Assembly: GCA_001599295.1 (NCBI GenBank)
Contig: BCGN01000004.1
Location: forward strand, 1,839,617-1,903,616
Direction: 5' to 3'
Length of the DNA: 64,000 bases
Source of the DNA: Sporopachydermia quercuum
Lineage: Eukaryota; Ascomycota; Sporopachydermiomycetes; Sporopachydermiales; Sporopachydermiaceae
The position numbers were made by a program, and so were the translations under genes. Position 1 is the stretch's first letter; every line of letters starts with the position of its first letter. Of the stretch, positions 37,500-48,214 are shown piece after piece. The notes below the pieces were generated by a model. The model saw nothing but the letters and a program-made list of their open reading frames with translations, did not search any database and was not told where the DNA came from.

Positions 37500-39516
37500 T
37501 ATTAATGACGTTCTATCAATCTAATTAATTTTGTTTCACTCAGAAAAACCCTTTTCTTAGCTTTGTCAATTCTGTGTTCTATATGATCGCAAATTATAAC
37601 TAAGATACTTGTGAACGATCAAGCTGAGTCAGAACCTTTTTCCAATATTGATTCAGAAACTATTGCTTTATACTTTCCAATAATTAAGGCCAGTAATATC
37701 AATCTCAAAAGAAATGATTGAATCAACAGCTGATTGTAAAAATCGTGGAACGTATGAGGTTATAAATTGGAGTGAGAGCAATCAGATGCGATAGAAATAT
37801 CATCATTTCTTTGAATTCTCCAAACACATCCTACTAAGTTTCTATGAGAGCAAAAAATCAATTCATCCCATCGGAAACACTAGCCACTCGTATTGCAGTT
37901 ATCAATCAGATTTAGAAATATTATTCAAAGTTTCTTTCAATAGCGCAGGTGTCAGACGATCAATTATTGTTGGAAGTCAGCTTGAAATGTAGAATTGCTT
38001 GGGTTCAGTGATACTGAATGTGGTAAAATCTTTCAACGGCACACGTATTACCAGAATAGGCATGATGTTCTTCTGTGTTTTAGATTGAAGCTTAAATTAA
38101 GTTAAGGTTTGAATCATTAAGTACCTCTCAATATAGAATCCGATAATCATTTCAATTCTCTTTTTTATGGTTGTTGGGCTGATCATTATAGCACAATAGT
38201 GGAATATGAATCCCACACCCTTGCATTGGGTAACTATGATGAACTCATTCTCGAGTGGTTATTATTTGCTATGGAGCGCGGAGTAGTTTCGATTGGAAAT
38301 TATAAAGTTCAGCGCAGTAGGTAGCAGATCACAAGCAATAGATATATTTCTCTAGTATAAATTATTATTCTCACACTATTGAAAGTCTATGGTCTACATA
38401 GTATATTGAATAATACCACCGGCATGTGCCGTTAGTTGGGGTCCAAAGAATACATTTGTCGGTATGAATCCCCTCTTTAGTGTAGTAGATTGGACTGCAT
38501 GCACTCTATTTGCTTCTCCCTTTAATTAGTATAAATTGCATGTATAAATCACTTTATTGTAGATTTGCGCTGAAATATCATTATTGTTCTTCTTCTTCGT
38601 GATAGGGAAATGTCAAGATAGGAGGACGGTAATGTCTCCTTCTTTGATGGATAAATGCTTAAGTATAAATAAGGTTGGTACTAAATATAAGCTTAACAGA
38701 ATAAGGTTTAAAAGATTTGATAAAATTGTACTATCTATCCGACATACCTGATTCAAGCCTCGCTTGAATTGCATTTTTTATCACTTGCTCGATGATAATG
38801 ATGACTTGACAAGTTTCCTTTAACTTAGAACTATTATTCGTTAAGAGTCTATAGATGGTAAGAGAAAGGCGCGTATTTTATAACAATTTTCTAGTTATTA
38901 ATTTACTTGGCAGAGATATTATTCTTTCGTACATGAATTGGTAGCTGGTATCACTGTTTCTCTTCCAATACTAATTTAATGTTTAATTTGCTCCTGAAGT
39001 TCATCTGTCATAATAAAAAGTTGAAGAAGCATCAATCAAGTGAAATTCTAAAGGAAAATTATTTTATACTGAAGAAAAGCTTGTTTATCTAGTTACTGAG
39101 CTTGGGCCATCTATTCTTTCGTTGATAATCATATTACTTGTCATCTAACTGAGCTTTCAATAAGTAGTTTCAAACCCGATAAGAAGATTTGCAGATACGC
39201 TTGCTAAAAGAAGTTGATGGTTCATACTTCCCTTTCTCCACTTTCCTTTGATCTAGCCTACTGATATCTGTTATAATACTGTTGTCTTCTGCATCTTGTT
39301 TCAGAAGTTTATAAATGCAAGTGAGAATCCCACTCTTTAAATTTATTTGATCATTTGAGTCTCTCTCTTTCTGCCAAATAAACATAATCAATCAACAAAC
39401 GACTTGTAAATAACATCACTGGTTTGAGTTATTGAAAGTATAGTTAAAATAAACTATACATTGAAACAAGAATATCGTTTACACAACATTTATATTGTTC
39501 GTCTAATTGTTTTAAA
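37500..39516. promoter_or_regulatory. Divergent promoter region of oxidase and permease
   Basis: 2 kb between two divergent catabolic genes, with no coding frame that looks real. A GATAAG site (39178-39183), the core of nitrogen GATA-factor sites, lies about 335 bases before the permease start. One site alone is weak evidence. Confidence 0.5.
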
Positions 39517-41082
39517 ATGGATTCAAACACCGAATCAAACACTAGTATCGAGAAATCTCAACCAAAGGTTCAAGTTGGTGAACTCGAAACTCAATCTTCA
39601 GCACCTTCAAATAAGGATATTGAGAATTCTAAAGATCTTGATGCTGGTGCTCAATTTTTAATTTTGCACGCAGATAAATATGCTGATTACACTGAAGATG
39701 AAGCAAGAAAGGTTTTGAGAAAAATTGATTGGAATCTTATGCCAATTATGACACTTGCTATAACATTTGCTGCAGCCGATAAGATTATCATTTCCAATGC
39801 TGCTCTTTATGGTATGAAAACTGATGCCAATCTTGTCGGTCAGCAATATTCTTGGATCGGATCTATCTTTTATTTTGGTTATTTGGCTATGGAATTACCT
39901 GCAAACATTATGCTACAAAGGTTTCCAATTGGCAAATGTTTATATGGTTCTTTCTTCTTTTGGGTTTCAATTTTACTTTTGATGGCCGCTGGCCATAATT
40001 TTGGCTCGCTAGCTGCTCTCAGGTTCTTATTGGGTATGGGTGAAACTTTTCTTTTCCCTGCATCAACTGTCATTACTTCTATGTTTTACAAAAAATCAGA
40101 ACAACCTATTAGAAACGCTATCTGGTTTTCTGGGTTTTCTTCATTGATTACCGGTATTCTTTCTTACGCTATTGGTCATGCTGATTCTGCTATTGCCAAC
40201 TGGAAACTACTTTTCATTGTTTTTGGCTGTATTACTTTTGCCATTACTTGTGCAATGGTCTATTTTATTCCTGATTCTCCAATGACTTGTCGTTGGTTGA
40301 CTGAAAAGGAAAGATACATTGCAGTTGATAGAACTAAGGCAAATAGAACTGGTACTAAAAACTCAAAACTGAAGAGAGAACAAGTTATTGAAGCTTTAAC
40401 TGATCCCAAATCGTGGCTAATGTGTATTTTTGTTTTATGTTTCAACATTCCTAATGGTGCCTTGGTTACCTTCGCTGCTCAAATTGTTAGCGGAATGGGT
40501 TACGGACTTCTCCAAACTACATTACTAGGTATGCCAACCGGTGTTTTCATGACATTTTCTTCATGGGTTATTGCTGGTGGTACTCATTTCACACCAAAGA
40601 AATACAAGTCTGTTGCTATTGCTTTAGTTGGTCTTGTCCCCTTAGTTTGTTGTGTTTTAATTAAAGAGTTGAACCCAGATACTACCAACAAAAATGGTTT
40701 ACTAGTTACTTATTATTTCTTCTACTTTTACTGGGGTCCTTATGTTGGTATGCTTTCTTTGTCTATGGCAAACACTTCTGGTCATACTAAGAAGACAATT
40801 GTGAACGCTATGAATTTCATTTCATACTGTGTTTCTAACATCATCGCACCACAATTCTTCAAAGCAAGTGAAGCCCCTCATTACAGAACTGGTTATAGTG
40901 CAATTTTAGGTTTTGTTTCCGCTGGTATTGTTACTATCATCTGTTACGGATTTTTATGTGTTTACGAGAATAAGAAGAGAGATGAGCTTTATGGCAAACC
41001 ATCTTTGGACTATAATCCAGACGAGGATTCTTTGGATTTGACTGATAGGCAAAAGGCCAACATATTTAGATATAGTTGGTAA
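39517..41082 (+). CDS. MFS anion:cation symporter, Dal5/allantoate permease family
   Basis: 521 residues, intronless, about 12 membrane helices. A hydrophilic N-terminal tail of about 65 residues precedes DEARKVLRKIDWNLMPIMTL, the usual entry of this family. YFGYLAMELPANIMLQRFPIGKCLYG and the signature RFLLGMGETFLFPASTVITS follow, with a cytoplasmic loop (about 250-290) after PDSPMTCRWLTEKER. C-terminal YFFYFYWGPYVGMLSLSMANTSGHTKKTIVNAMNFISYCVSNIIAPQFF-type sequence is typical of Dal5, Tna1 and Vht1 relatives. These carry allantoate, ureidosuccinate, nicotinate, vitamins or dipeptides; the cargo here is unknown. Codons are rich in T-ending, highly expressed-looking choices. It shares its upstream region with the peroxisomal oxidase. 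Confidence 0.92.
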   Translation: MDSNTESNTSIEKSQPKVQVGELETQSSAPSNKDIENSKDLDAGAQFLILHADKYADYTEDEARKVLRKIDWNLMPIMTLAITFAAADKIIISNAALYGMKTDANLVGQQYSWIGSIFYFGYLAMELPANIMLQRFPIGKCLYGSFFFWVSILLLMAAGHNFGSLAALRFLLGMGETFLFPASTVITSMFYKKSEQPIRNAIWFSGFSSLITGILSYAIGHADSAIANWKLLFIVFGCITFAITCAMVYFIPDSPMTCRWLTEKERYIAVDRTKANRTGTKNSKLKREQVIEALTDPKSWLMCIFVLCFNIPNGALVTFAAQIVSGMGYGLLQTTLLGMPTGVFMTFSSWVIAGGTHFTPKKYKSVAIALVGLVPLVCCVLIKELNPDTTNKNGLLVTYYFFYFYWGPYVGMLSLSMANTSGHTKKTIVNAMNFISYCVSNIIAPQFFKASEAPHYRTGYSAILGFVSAGIVTIICYGFLCVYENKKRDELYGKPSLDYNPDEDSLDLTDRQKANIFRYSW

Positions 41083-43220
41083 TAGTGTTCGTTTATGTAG
41101 TAGCTTGATTTTTCTTTGCTGAGGGTGTTTATTATTCAATAAATAGAGGGTACAAATGTTTAAAATGGGTTGACGTAGGATATCTCTAAAAGAACAATAA
41201 TTTTCCGAATTCTTAGAGCTGAAGATATTAAGAGATTGATAATACTCCGAGACAGAAACTAAGGGAATTGTCAACCAATATTTAGAAGAATAAGGCTAAA
41301 CAAAGAATAGGGGTAATAAAAGTTCTCTTTGTTTTCAAATAAGATTAACGTAATAGCGGAATGAATAATTCTGTACTCAAAACTGAAATTCAGTGCTATG
41401 TAATCGAGTAGTTACTTCTTTTGCTCCCAACTTTTAGGTAAATTGAAAATCTGTCCAGCTTTTACTTACTAAAGATCAATTAATATTTTGTAAGTACCAA
41501 TAGCAATTTCCAAAGCTTTTCACTGATAAACAGGAGTTTCCGAACTAATAAGTGAGGAAATGTTATGAGTGTGATTTTCAAGTTTTTTGATAAATTCTTT
41601 CGAGATATCTATATTGAAAGTTTGTCATTCGTATTTTTGGAGATCCAACATATCAAGCGACGTTGTTTTGATGCGATTTCAGAAAAGAAATGAGTTTAAG
41701 CAGATTGAATGAACCAGTATACACATATATGTACAATATCTCTTAATTGGATGAAAGCCAATGTTGTGGTAACACCTTCACTTTCAAACATCAAATTGAT
41801 AAATCAGCATAATAAGTACCCTTTTTGATAAGATTATCAGATGTGTGTCACCAAATTGTAAACGATAATACTAAATTTGATGTTACTGGAGTACTACAAT
41901 TAACCATCCAGAGAGATTTCGAATCAAATAGAATCAAGTCAGTAGCAATTGTGATCTAATATGCGCTTCTTCATTTAGAAGAGAAAACAGTTGTTGTCAA
42001 AAATGTTAATATCTAGTACAAACCATTGATTGAGAGTTCTAGATAGATTTTGTAAGGAAGAGGAAAGGTATGTGAGCTAAGAGTTGATCGGTTTAGATCG
42101 TCTAAACATGGTCCCATCTATTACTTTAACCAAACAATTAGGCCAACCAAGTGAGAACATTTCACATTAAAATGAATACCTTGGTGTCAGAACACTATAC
42201 GATAAAGCTGGAAGAGTGGAAGAAATGGTAAGGCAAGGTAAGAAATGTTCTAAGATGGAATTGAGAACTAAAAACTGGGAAGAGAAGTGTGAAATGATAG
42301 AGTTTGAACTCGGTCTCGTAAATCTCGAATAGTATGAGAAGTTTTAAAGTTGTGCAAACTTAAATTAAAAAGCTCTATGTTCTTGTAGTATTACTAGAAA
42401 AGATTGGGATTATTCTAGCAGCTATATGAATATGATAATATCAGCCTTGTCTTAGCAGTTTAATGATGCTTGATTTTTTGGTTTNATCTTATAAAGTAAC
42501 ATTGCTTGAAAAGTTAATCGAAAGAAGGTAATTTGAGATGGAGTGACTACAATCTAACTAACATGAAATCAACCATATTTAATGAACTCTATTTTGACTT
42601 TAATCGTAAGGGAACCAGTTAATTCGAATACTTTATAGGACGATGAAAGGGCCCAAGCCCTATACAAAATGTATAATACCTAAGCATGAATCAAAGAAGC
42701 TTCAAACGATACGAGATATAAATACTGTTTTGTTTATGAGCCAAGTATAAAGTGCGAGTACTTATTATACGTTACTAGGACACTGTGTGCCTATACAATT
42801 TTGCGCCGGAAAAGCTAAGAAATAGATCACATCTGTAATTAGGTTACATTGAGCCTTATGAGGATAACTAATGTCTTGAGCTATCATATAAGTAGCTGCA
42901 ACTTCCATGTTATACATACCACTACAAGTTATTGTTACTATTCTTTTTTAATTACGGTAGGAAGGACATCACAACCACTATTGGTATGAGAAGTCGTTAG
43001 CCGAGGTTTTACTAACTTTAGTCATAGAAAACCAACAAACGATTCTATAGACTAACAGTCGTGAAAGAATTACTCACAAGTAGCCTCAAGAGAATGGACA
43101 GCAAGATTCACTTAAATATTTCTTGAAAACTCGAAAATAGACACTCTGTTAGTAACATAATTTCCAAAAAAAATTATACATTTGAAGTATAAAGGTTATA
43201 AAATACTCCGGGGAAAAAAA
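41083..43220. other. Convergent intergenic region
   Basis: 2.1 kb between converging transporter genes. Long for a convergent spacer, but I find no frame with a recognisable domain, no tRNA and no clear repeat. A relic decayed beyond recognition is possible. Confidence 0.5.
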
Positions 43221-44822
43221 TCAAGCTGTATTTATCAGCTCTCGAGCGTATGCTTCTTCAATACCCATATTGGTATCAGGGCCAGAGTAAGTATTTTTTC
43301 CCCTAATCATCCACCATATGGAAGACAATATAAACACCGCGCCGATAATCACGCAAGCATAATTCATATTATCTGCCGCAACAGGCATGGTAGCAGGGAA
43401 ATTGAAGAATATAATCATGAAAACAATCCAGCCAGCGGCAAGAGTGTTGATAATGGGGCCCTTCACTTTGCCTAATGGAAAAGTTGTTGGCTTCATGTAT
43501 TTTCTTCGACCAGCGAGAAGTAATCCAATGGGAAACAAAAATGAGATGTTCGCAAGTAATACATTACATCCTACAAGTGCATTAAATGCAGTACTGCTTC
43601 CAACGTAAATACAGCCTAGAACAGTCATGACAGCCCAAGTCAGCAAAGCAGCATTTCTAGGCACTTTCAGAGTAGGATGAATTATACTCAGCTTATCAGA
43701 GTAAGGTAATCCGCCATCTCTTGAAAAAGCCCAAATAAGTCTGTTGGCAGTTTGCATAGTATTGACCGTAGCACACATAGTGAGGAAAAACAAGATACTT
43801 AAAAGAAAAATCGCAGCACCTTTATTTTTGGTTGCTAGATAAAATACTTCAAGGATAGGTACTCCAGTTGTGGTGTTCAGAATTTTATCCAAATCAACCA
43901 TACAGAAGCAAATACAAATAGCAGTAACAATCATGGTGAAGAAACCAATTGCCACAGTGCCAACCAAAATTTTCGGTAGAACTTTTCTAGCGTCTTTAAT
44001 CTCCTCAGCGCAATGAACTGCTCCATCAAGGCCTCCAAAGGCAAATGCAGGATTTGTCAGTCCTACAATGAATGCAATACCGTTGGATTTCCATCCTGTA
44101 TTATTAGTGAAAGTAGCAAAAACAAACCGAGCACTTTGCTTAGGGTATGCAGAACCCACCATAGTAAAATTCACCAAGAAGAATGAAAACAAACAGATTC
44201 CAAAGCAGACTTTATTGAAATACGGCATGATCTTATGTCCATAGATATTCATCACAGTAAAAATAGCACAACAGCCTTCATAAACAAGAAATCCTTGCCA
44301 ACGATGATATTCTACTGAAGGGTTGGCCAATATAATCATAGCAATAAGAAACTGACCCAAAATAATATTCACTGAAGCTCCTACCACGCACCAACCAACA
44401 GTATTGAACCATCCACAATACCAACTTAACAAAGGTCCCCATTTCTTGGAAGCTAACTCATATGTCCAATGATATTGTCCTCCAGACGTAGGATAAGCCC
44501 CTGCGATCTCTCCTAAAGATAACGCTACACATAATGTGAAAAAAGAAACCCCTACAGAACCATAAATTAACATGACAGTACCACCAGATCCGATACCTGT
44601 GGCCAATGATCCAATAATACCAGACCATGAGTCAACAATCATGAAGGAAAAGGATAAAATAGCCAGCTTGGACATATTTCTTTCTAATACTGGTTTATAG
44701 CCAGTTTTCAGTAAATCTATATCATCTTCGTTAAGACCTTGGAATTTTTCATCCATTTGAGCAGATTCGGAGGAGCCCACTTCGCTCTTAACTGTTAATA
44801 CTGTGTCAACTGTTTTACTCAT
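43221..44822 (-). CDS. APC-superfamily amino-acid/choline permease (Uga4/Hnm1-like)
   Basis: 533 residues, about 12 membrane helices, intronless. The N-terminal tail (about 50 residues) leads into NMSKLAILSFSFMIVDSWSG. Family marks include GGTVMLIYG, SLGEIAGAYPTSGGQYHWTY, the helix-6 region IAFIVGLTNPAFAFGGLDGAVHCAEEI, and CATVNTMQTANRLIWAFSRDGGLPYS. The pattern is that of the fungal group with GABA permease Uga4, choline permease Hnm1 and polyamine/choline carriers. The GLDGAVHCAEEI segment is common to all of them, so the substrate (GABA, choline, polyamine or ethanolamine) is open. The gene is divergent from the PhyH-type dioxygenase gene across 1.6 kb. Confidence 0.92.
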   Translation of the reverse strand: MSKTVDTVLTVKSEVGSSESAQMDEKFQGLNEDDIDLLKTGYKPVLERNMSKLAILSFSFMIVDSWSGIIGSLATGIGSGGTVMLIYGSVGVSFFTLCVALSLGEIAGAYPTSGGQYHWTYELASKKWGPLLSWYCGWFNTVGWCVVGASVNIILGQFLIAMIILANPSVEYHRWQGFLVYEGCCAIFTVMNIYGHKIMPYFNKVCFGICLFSFFLVNFTMVGSAYPKQSARFVFATFTNNTGWKSNGIAFIVGLTNPAFAFGGLDGAVHCAEEIKDARKVLPKILVGTVAIGFFTMIVTAICICFCMVDLDKILNTTTGVPILEVFYLATKNKGAAIFLLSILFFLTMCATVNTMQTANRLIWAFSRDGGLPYSDKLSIIHPTLKVPRNAALLTWAVMTVLGCIYVGSSTAFNALVGCNVLLANISFLFPIGLLLAGRRKYMKPTTFPLGKVKGPIINTLAAGWIVFMIIFFNFPATMPVAADNMNYACVIIGAVFILSSIWWMIRGKNTYSGPDTNMGIEEAYARELINTA

Positions 44823-46426
44823 TTTAACGCGAGAACAAGAATGACCAATTAAATCCTGTATCCTTTTACGTTTTGGCTGTAAGCTGATCAGGGTGAGATT
44901 TGATTTTTAAACTTCTTGCTTCTAGAGACATTTGAAAGGAATCCTTTCTTTATATATCAAATAGTTTTGTTTCCTCCTTTTTTATTCTTCTTGAATGAAT
45001 CGATAACGGCAATAATGTGAATTAAGTGGAAGATAACAAACAAGATACATCTGCTGTTGTATATTAAGGTAATGGATTAGCAATTGATGGATGAGAAGAC
45101 TTCATTGGCCAAATCTAGATATCATGTTCAGAGAATATGATAAGAGACATTAGAGAGAGAATTTGATAGAAAAGAATCAACTTTTGATACACCATGCTAA
45201 AACCATAGTTAAAATAACAAAATAAAGACAAGTATAAGCTTGAAGTTGAGTCCAAGATACCATGTTTCTTGTGAAACTCTTCAGGCGGCGATTCTGCGGA
45301 TGAAGTTTTGTTGATGTGGATTGCTTGAGTCTTAAGATATGTTCCAAGTAAGGTTTCAGATAACCAGAAAGTGAACCGAGTGAGATATACCCGAAAGAGA
45401 AACTACTATCTACTATCAACAATATCAAAAGCGCGAACTTAAACTAGAGCTTAAACTATATTATTTAATACAAAACTGCACTATGAATATCTATTGCAAG
45501 GCTTTCGAATGGAAGAAATTAAATGACCTTTCATGATCGAAAGTGGTTTTCAATATTCCAGCCAATTATTATTTATTATAGAAGGGTGATTTTTTCATTG
45601 TAATTCAAGTTCAGATTTAGATTTCACTTTGAATTAGTGGATTGCCTAAATGGGAATATCATCTCTTATCTTTTCCCAGTTGAAATTGTTCCTTGGAAAC
45701 ATTTTGTTCCTGGCGGAGATTTAGCGGAGATTTAGCGGAGCTTTGTCGCTGGAGCCAAGTTAGAGTGTTGAACTCTAAATGTTTAATTGTTTAATTTCTT
45801 GATTTTACCCCAGATTTTATTAGAGCTTAATCAATCTTCTGTTGGCTTATAATAATTTTAGTATTCTCTTCTTTCTCTGGTACGCATTGCCAAGCGAAAA
45901 ATTACGAATAACTTCTTATTGAATGAATCTTGGTGCACCTCCGCAATAACACCGACATATCTTCAATGTAAGTCCGTGTTAACAGAGCTTGATGAAATTT
46001 TTTGCTGCTGTTGTTGCTGTTGTTGCTGATAAACCCCTTACTTATCTGCTGGTAATAAAATTTGAAGTTCATAGCAGGTATTTGTTGTTTCATTTCCTGA
46101 ACAACGTCTCTGGATTTTGAAAGTCTATTCTATCCCCCATCTTCATATATTGTCAAAAATGGATGCTGGAGCCATTCTATTCCAAAAAGGCAAAAGAAGA
46201 ATATAGCATGACTTACAGTTTTCAATTCATATTTCCGTAACAATAAAAAAGGCTATTAAATATAAATACTAACCATGTTCTTGCTAAATCAGCATGACTA
46301 TTTGGTATACAGTTACCATTGAATTTTTTTGAGATTCTGAAAGATACTGAGGTTCCAAAGTAGGAATGTCTACAGAATAAAAAGGTTAAACTGCAGTATA
46401 TCAGTGCTTATTGATTTTTTCACAAG
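44823..46426. promoter_or_regulatory. Divergent promoter region of APC permease and PhyH gene
   Basis: 1.6 kb without a recognisable gene. Contains three 11-bp units of GCGGAGATTTA type at 45713-45745, a GTT/GCT trinucleotide stretch near 46003-46029 and an isolated GATAAG near 45139. Both promoters must lie here. Confidence 0.5.
45713..45745 (+). repeat. 11-bp direct repeat, three units
   Basis: GCGGAGATTTA occurs twice and is followed by GCGGAGCTTTG. Its higher GC stands out from the surrounding AT-rich DNA. Could be a repeated protein-binding site in the divergent promoter, or simple slippage. Confidence 0.7.
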
Positions 46427-47537
46427 ATGACTACTGATGCTGAATACCAGATTCCAAACCAAGATTATAATGCCCGGAAAGATCAACTCTCAGTTCCTAC
46501 GGTTAAACATCCTGACGCCCTTATACCATTTGAACGGATAGTTGAAGCGAGCTCAAAGGCATACCCTGCTCGGAAACAGATGGATGTTCCTGTGTTTGCG
46601 AAAGATGCAGATCCTGAAGAAGTTATTAAGGCGATGAAGACAACAGGGGGAGTGATTGTCCGTAATATTTGTTCAGTAGAAGATATGGAACAAATGGAAA
46701 GGGATATGAGACCTTTCATTGAAGCTGACGAACCTTGGCAAGCAGAGAATGACTTTTTCCCCAAATCCACTCGTAGAGCTTTTGGCCTGGCAGGCAAGTC
46801 TGAAACATTTGCATTAAAAATTTTAGGAAATGAGCTTTATCAAACAGTGTGTGACCATTTCCTTACCTCAAAGGCTTACACTTGGTATGGTGATAGAAAT
46901 AACGTGAGTGTATCACACCCGCAGGTAAACAACACTATTGCGTTCTCTGTTAGGCCAGGAGGATTCTCACAACCTTTACATCGTGATGATGATATTCACT
47001 ACTCTTCTCGTGAAAGAGTCGATGTATATCCCGAGCCTGCAAACTGGCGAGAGAATGGCATTGGGTTCTTTGTAGCTGCTAAAAAAAGCCATAAAGCAAA
47101 TGGAGCCACTAGGTTCATTCCTGGGAGTCACTTAGAAGCTACTGAACAACCGCCAGATGAAAATCACGCGCGTTACGCTGAGCTTGAAGTGGGTGATGGT
47201 TTAATTATGTTCTCTAGTTGTTATCATGGTGGTAGTGCCAATACAACTGAAAATGAAGAAAGGCTTTTGATGAGTTGCTTCATGACTAGAGGGACTTTAA
47301 GACAAGAAGAGTAAGTATTAAGATGGAAATTTTCGATCTTAGATTTTATGATAATTAACTAACAAATTTATTAGAAATCAATATTTAGCTGTACCTATTG
47401 AGAAAGTAAAAAAGCTCCCTTTAAAGATTCAAAACATCCTGGGGTACGAATTCTCTCAACCGATGCTTGGATGGGTTGATTTCAAAGAACCTAGAGTTGT
47501 GTTTGACCCTTCTGTCAAACAGGTGTCACAATATTAA
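46427..47537 (+). CDS. Phytanoyl-CoA dioxygenase (PhyH) family protein
   Basis: Fe(II)/2-oxoglutarate-dependent oxygenase fold. Exons 46427-47310 and 47375-47537 encode 348 residues. The intron has a GTAAGT donor, a TTAACTAAC branch and a TTAG acceptor. Splicing extends the frame with ENQYLAVPIEKVKKLP and GYEFSQPMLGWVDFKEPRVVF, a tail common to fungal members, so the unspliced stop at 47312 is not the real end. The iron ligands are probably His185 and Asp187 (PLHRDDDIHY) and His267 (SSCYHGGS), with RFIPGSH between. The group includes fungal oxygenases of primary and secondary metabolism; the substrate is unknown. A Zn2Cys6 regulator lies immediately downstream on the same strand and is a plausible local activator. 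Confidence 0.9.
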
Positions 47538-48214
47538 CTGTAAGTTGAAAAATTTTCTCTCAAGCTATTCATTTCTTTTCTGTTTCTTTGATCTGTATGA
47601 TAATATTCAGATCTATGTTTACACATCTCATTGTAGGCTGCAATAAGCATTTTCGTGCGCTTTCACTTGGAGATATTATTTGCTACCTTCACCAGATCAC
47701 CTTGCTTTCCACTCTAGTTTTATAAGGTCTTTCTGAATTTTGTTGGAATCCCTTTATATATGTTAATGCTCTTATATATCGTAAGACAGATCAATCAAAG
47801 GCGTTGATAGGTTTCCTTCCATTCTTAACAAAATAGACTTCACACTCTAAAATATACTTAAACTCGTAAATCGCACTTTCATTGACATGAATTTTGCTTT
47901 TCAAACTCTAAATTCTTTATCTTTTACCACCTTTACTTTAAGTTTTAAAACCTCTATCATTCTAGAACTGATAATCATTTATCTTTTTGATTGAGTATCG
48001 GGGTTTATGCACTACTAGAAGCTTGTTATATTCTTCTTCACATAACAGACAATGATTTCTGGACTTTCTACTTTTCCGGAGCTTAGTATTTTTGTTAAGA
48101 ATACTGTGACTATCATTCTCGGCTTCACGATAATTTACCGTCGAGACGCATTCGAAACACTGCAACCTTTGCAATAGGCAACATAGAGCAGGCAATCAGA
48201 TCAAAAGGTTAGAA
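47538..48214. promoter_or_regulatory. Spacer between PhyH gene and Zn2Cys6 gene
   Basis: About 680 bases containing the terminator of the dioxygenase gene and the promoter of the regulator. No gene is seen; the minus-strand frame at 47962-48195 has no domain. Confidence 0.6.

Noticed and set aside
46427-47314. PhyH gene ending at the unspliced stop 47312-47314
   Set aside because: The stop lies inside a GTAAGT donor; splicing to 47375 adds a conserved C-terminal tail.
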